Assembly: GCA_024138015.1 (NCBI GenBank)
Contig: JAMXBB010000010.1
Coordinates: 84,543,958 to 84,607,957 of the forward strand
DNA from: Lumnitzera littorea
Taxonomy: Eukaryota; Streptophyta; Magnoliopsida; Myrtales; Combretaceae
DNA: 64,000 nucleotides
Direction of reading: 5' to 3'
Of this stretch, positions 59,619 to 64,000 are shown piece after piece (within the stretch, counting starts at the first letter, position 1; the number at the start of each line of letters is the position of its first letter). The notes under the pieces are model-generated. The model was not told the origin of the DNA. It searched no databases and saw only the letters and a program-made list of their open reading frames with translations. The position numbers and the translations under genes are program-made.

Positions 59619-60715
59619 ATGTTAACGATAACTACAAAAGATGTTAACTCACCTTACTTTGTTCATCACTTGGATTCACAAATTTTAGTTGCAATTACAC
59701 CTGTTTTTATCGGTCTTAACTATAACACATGGAGCCGATCATTCTTGTTAGCATTGTTGATTCAGAATAAAGTTGATTTTCCGAATGGTTCCATTCCAAT
59801 TCTAGATAAATCAGATAAGATGTATGTTGCTTGGAATCACTGCAATGATCTATTTGTTGCTTGGTTGCTTTAGTCAGTCTCCTCGTCAATTGCATCAACA
59901 ATTTTATACATGAATATAGCTAAGGAAATATGGACAAAGCTAAAGGTATGTTTCTCACAGCCAAATGACACTAAAATTTGTCAATTACATCATATGTTAA
60001 GTACTATAGTTCAAGGATCAAGATTTGTGGATGAATATTTGATGGAGTTGAATATCATATGGGAAGAGTTGCAGAATTTCAGACGACTATCGCATTGTTC
60101 TTTTGACTAAAAATGTTTTCATAAATATGTTGAAATGACACACAAGGATTATGTTTTTAAATTCCTTAATGGTTTAAATGAGAATTTTGCTGCTTTAGGG
60201 TCTCAAATTATAGTTTTAAAACCATTTCCTACTTTGGATGAGGCTTATAATCTAGTTGTGTGAGGTGAATTCTAGAGAGCCAACCAGCCAAAGGATTTAA
60301 TAGTTTTAGATGCATTTGCGATGGTGAGTGGGCATCCTAAATCAAGAGGCAAATGTGATATTGTGTGTAGCTATTGTCGCAAGAAAGGGCGTTTAAAGGA
60401 GAAGTGTTATAAATCGATTGGATTTCCACCACATTTTCAAAATTATAGTGTAGCTAAATAACATGTGTTAGGATCAAATCATGTGTCTACAGGTTATAGT
60501 GATATTGGAATATCAAGTAATGTTAGAATCTCAAATTATGAAGATTATGGCTATCAATTTGATAGTAGTAGCATTTTGTCTAATAATGGACATACTAGCT
60601 TATCTTATGAATTTGGTGGTGTAAGTCTTTCTGAGGAGCAAGTTCTTAATCTACTGAATATGATGAATGTTTTTGATGCTCGAGTACTAGTGTTGCAATG
60701 GCTGAAATTTTTGCA
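59619..60715 (+). pseudogene. Copia gag, broken
   Basis: The first ATG after the PBS is at 59619. The reading shows SPYFVHHLDS, then GLNYNTWSRSFLLAL, the plant copia gag N-terminal motif, then WTKLKVCFSQPNDTKICQLH and the nucleocapsid. Stops occur at 59871, at about 60108 and further on. The zinc knuckle near 60370-60408 is C-S-Y-C-R-K-K-G-R-L-K-E-K-C: the expected His is Arg (codon CGT at 60390-60392), so it could not bind zinc normally. A frameshift follows near 60690. Confidence 0.9.
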
Positions 60716-62104
60716 TTAGCTCCTGTAACACAAGCTGGTTAACAAGATGCAGTGCAGTCGATGAGTCATATGGCAGGTATGACCAATCCGTCTTCTTGTT
60801 ATTCACAAAAAGGATTTATTAATTGGATTTTAGATTCAAGAGCTACTGAACACATGATTAGTACAATCAATCTCTTTCAATCATATTATGAAATTGCTTA
60901 ATAGCATGTGTTATTGCCTAATGGATAGAAATTAGTAGCAACACATATTGGTATAGTTGTTTTAAGTTTAAGTTTTATTCTTTGTGAGGTTCTAGTTTTG
61001 CGTTCTTTCAAGCATAATCTCATTTCTATCTACAAATTGGTTTAAGACAATAGTTATACAATTTGTTTTCCAAATCAATTTGCCTCCATTTAGGATTGTA
61101 TTGGTCAGAAGGAGATTGGTTGAGTGCGTGCTAAAAATGGCTTATATTTGGTTGAACAGGAGTTAAGTAAAGTGGTTAGTGCATGGTAGGGTCATTTTTC
61201 TCTTGATCATGGCTTTATTTCTAGTGTAATAAGTCATATGCCTAAAACATTTGATGTATGTCATTTTCATTTTGGACAGCCATTTTTTATGATAATGAAA
61301 CGGATTAGTCATTTGGATAGGGATATTAGCTGTAATTCCTTTGATTGCTTGATTTGTCCTATGGCAAAACAAAAGCGCATTACTTTTCCTATTCATATTT
61401 GTAGTACATTTGTTGCATTTGAATTAGTCTATGTGGATATTTGGGGTCCTTTTGCTACCCTAACAATAGAAGGATATAAGTACTTTCTCACTATAGTAAA
61501 TGATTTTACTCGAATGAACTAGATATATTTGATGAGGTTTAAACATGAAGTTTCCACGATTGTTCTAAGCTTTTGTTAATTGGTGATTAGGTAGTTTAGT
61601 TCACATGTTAAGATCATTCGAAGTGATAATGGAAAGGAGTTTGTTATGTCTCAGTTTTATGCTGATCATGGTATTGTTCATCAGACATCTTATGTGGAAA
61701 CACCACAACAAAATGGTGTTGTTGAACGGAAACATCAACATTTGGTTTCAGTAGCTCGAGCATTGTTATTACAAGTGTCATTGCCTTTATTTTTTTGGGG
61801 ACATGCTTTGTTAACAACAACTCATCTGATCAATAGGCTTCTTATTGATATTCTATAAGGAAGAACTCCTTTTCAGTTGTTGTTTGGACATATGCCATCT
61901 TATTCTCATTTAAGGGTATTTGGCTCTTTGTGTTTTGTGTCTACTCTTACTAGAGGAAAGTCCAAGTTTGATTCTCGAGCACATCCATCGGTGTTTGTTG
62001 GTTATCTTCTAAATGTAAAAGGCTATAAGGTATATGATTTGATAGAGAAGCATTTTCTTATTTCTAGAGATGTTAAATTTCTAGAACATATATTTGCTTT
62101 TTGA
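60690..62104 (+). pseudogene. Copia protease and integrase, broken
   Basis: The protease site reads I-L-D-S-R-A-T-E-H-M at 60827-60856; the Gly after D-S in this family is Arg here (codon AGA at 60839-60841). The integrase zinc region includes DCLICPMAKQKR. The DDE core shows LVYVDIWGPF (first Asp), RSDNGKEF (second Asp) and QNGVVERKH (Glu), all kept. The C-terminal region FGSLCFVSTLTRGKSKFDSR, then FVGYLLNVKGYKVYDL, is well preserved and ends at 62104. Several stops interrupt, for example after FTRMN (about 61520) and LIDIL (about 61856). Confidence 0.9.
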
Positions 62105-62496
62105 ATGATAACATTACTAGCAATAGCACCTTCTTTCTTACTGGTTTCTTTACCTTTAGCAAAAACAATGTTGAGTATGGAACATGTGTTTTCCTTGTTT
62201 GCTAATGATACGATAGCATAATAGGGTGTTCATGATTAGTCTTTGGTGATGGTTGTACAGTTTCTAATGAACAACGGATCACTGATGATAGTACCGAATT
62301 AGACATGCTTAGGAAAAGCACTGGAGCATGAAAGAGTCCTTATTTACAGCATTATTGTTTGAATTTTCTAGCTCCTGATTCCTTAGCAGCAACTTCCTCA
62401 ACTGCTCATCCTTCATATCAAACTTTTTCATACAAGTCTTTATCTCTTAGTTTTCGTGCCTTTAGTGTGCAACTTTCACAACACAGTGAACTTTGT

Positions 62497-63180
62497 AACT
62501 ATAAGCAAGCCAAATTACTTGATCCTTGGTGCAAGGTAATGTAAGAGGAGATAGATGCTTTAGTTGCCAATAATACTTGGATTATCATGTCATTGCCATG
62601 TGGCAAGAACATAGTTGGGGGCAAGTGGGTTTGTAAACTTAAAACTAAAGCAGATGGATCAATTGATAAATACAAGGCACGACTTGTAGCAAAAGGGTAC
62701 AGTCAGAAGGAAGGGTTTCACTACACTAAGACCTTTACTCTAGTAGTTAAACATGTTACAGTGAGACTCTTTTTTTATCTTGTAGTTATCTTTAATTGGC
62801 ATGTGTGAAAAATGGATGTGTGCAATGCTTTTCTTAATGGTGATTTGAATGAAGAAGTGTATATAGATATTCCTCAAGGGCTTGATGTTTCTATACAAAA
62901 TTCTTCACAAGAAAAGCTTGTATGTAAACTGAATATGTCCCTTTATGGCTTGAAGTAGGCATTTAAGTAGTGGAATGCCAAACTTATGCAGTTACTTTCA
63001 GCTTATGGATTCAAGCAATCCTACTGTGATTACTCTTTGTTTGTAAAAGGATCAGGTGATGATATGTTGGTTGTCTTGGTATATGTTGATGATTTAGTAG
63101 TCTTTAGTAAGCATTCTTTTCTCATTGAGAAGTTCAAAACCTTTATGCACACACACAGTTCAAAATTCAAGACATTGGGG
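62497..63180 (+). pseudogene. Copia reverse transcriptase, broken
   Basis: From NNTWIIMSLP through GGKWVCKLKTKADGS and YKARLVAKGYSQKEGFHYTK (fingers) to KMDVCNAFLNGDLNEEVY (palm, with the first catalytic Asp) and the YVDD active site at 63082-63093, in one frame. Stops occur before KMDV, within SLYGLK-stop-AFK-stop-WN and at 63202. The region 62105-62496, the linker after integrase, is scrambled. Confidence 0.9.
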
Positions 63181-63992
63181 TGCTTAAGTATTTTATTGGC
63201 TTAGAACTTGCATGATCTTTGCAAGGATTGGTTCTTTTATAGCGAAAGTTCACTCTAGACTTGCTAATTGATGTGGGTTTCATTGGAGCAAAGCCATTGT
63301 TTACTCCAATTGAAGTTAATCATTGAATGTCAAGAGATGACAATTCTAATTTAGTTGATGCTTCTTGTTATAGAAGAGCAGTTGGAAAGCTTTTGTACTT
63401 ATGCATTATATGTCTAGATATTACTTACTCAGTTCATAGACTTAGCCAATTTATGGATAAACCTTGGAGGTCTCATTAGTTAGCTCTTGAACATTTCTTA
63501 CGTTACATTAAAGGAACTGTTGGTTTAGGCATTTGTTTTCCTTTGGCTAACAATTTGGTGTTTTGAGCGTATAATGACTGCGATTGGGGAGATTGTCCTG
63601 ATTCACAACGTTCCATAACTGGTTTTTATGTATTTTTGGGAAATTCTTTATTGAATTGGAAGTCCAAGAAACAACCAACAATAACATGAAGCTTAGTTGA
63701 ATCAGAATACAAAGCATTAGCTATTGGTACTTGTGAAGTACTTTAGATCATTTCTCTTCTTAAAGAATTTCATATTACTTGTTCTTTACTAGTACAACTC
63801 TTTTGTGACAATCAATCTGTATTACACATTGCTAGGAATCTTGTTTTTCATGAAAGAACAAAACATCTTGAAATTGATTTGCATTTTGTTCATGACAAAG
63901 TTATTGAAGGAACTATATTGCCACTTCATGTTCCCTTGAAGCAATAACTTGTTGACATTTTCACCAAAGGATTACAAAGAGATCATTTTTGA
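63180..63992 (+). pseudogene. Copia RNase H and pol C-terminus, broken
   Basis: In the frame beginning at 63180: VLKYFIGLELA, stop, SLQGLVLL; then SCYRRAVGKLLYL, DCDWGDCPDSQRSITGFYVF, LVESEYKALA and FCDNQSVLHIA (RNase H catalytic context), HERTKHLEIDLHFV and DIFTKGLQRDHF. At least seven stops interrupt. This is the normal end of copia pol. Confidence 0.9.
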
Positions 63993-64000
63993 CATCTCTT

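Larger units (their letters stand above)
59290..64000 (+). mobile_element. Ty1/copia retrotransposon, cut by window end
   Basis: 5' LTR, PBS, gag, protease, integrase, RT and RNase H lie in copia order on the plus strand, reaching FTKGLQRDHF at the end of pol. The 3' LTR must lie just beyond 64000. At least three frameshifts (near 60690, between 62104 and 62359, and near 63178) and more than a dozen stops make it inactive. Many stops sit where CAA, CAG or TGG is normal in the family. Confidence 0.95.

Overview
The window is plant nuclear DNA, most likely from a eudicot. It is about 30 percent GC by eye. It holds one intact spliced gene, a plant Golgi alpha-mannosidase II with GT-AG introns, in intergenic DNA made largely of decayed LTR retrotransposons with plant-type primer-binding sites. 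I found no rRNA, genuine tRNA, CRISPR array, operon or replication origin.

Bases 1 to about 36,030 are a nest of retrotransposons. The oldest layer is a degenerate plus-strand chromovirus (Tekay/Del type), whose integrase end and chromodomain are readable at 5274-5940. Its possible 3' LTR is split by a minus-strand Athila-like Ty3/gypsy element spanning 6029-35894. That element has its 5' LTR at 34551-35894, then gag, protease, RT, RNase H, integrase and an ATHILA-type ORF running down to about 19.6 kb. Its 3' LTR is cut in two by a second element, an Ogre/Tat-like retrotransposon at 7128-17788. This one has 2.6-2.9 kb LTRs, a decayed PBS, an internal minisatellite just before its 3' LTR, and no recognisable gag-pol. 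Its 3' LTR carries a 293-bp Mutator-like MITE. A second cluster at 20.1-27.05 kb splits the ATHILA ORF: two related LTRs in opposite orientations, with another gypsy-type LTR inside one of them. A further 0.9-kb segment interrupts the Athila RT/RNase H region.

Bases 36,030-46,480 are AT-rich intergenic DNA. They contain a CT/AT microsatellite, two local duplications, a G15-T-G9 tract, and a small minus-strand gypsy derivative (about 40.74-44.70 kb) with a gag zinc knuckle and protease remnant between two diverged LTRs.

Bases 46,775-54,056 are the alpha-mannosidase II gene: four coding exons, 1163 codons, all expected catalytic and zinc residues present. It acts in the Golgi on N-glycans, between GlcNAc transferases I and II. 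Downstream are AT-rich DNA, a 1028-bp non-autonomous hAT element with clear TIRs and an 8-bp target duplication (57216-58243), and the 5' LTR, PBS and broken gag-pol of a Ty1/copia element (59290 to the window end; its 3' LTR lies outside).

I found no convincing new multi-gene system. The most interesting object is the Ogre-like derivative and its relatives, which share a strand-asymmetric CA-rich LTR island and, in several copies, an embedded tRNA-like A-box/B-box module, plus the minisatellite in the presumed 3' UTR. LTR boundaries and family assignments come from reading the sequence by eye, without alignments or database searches.
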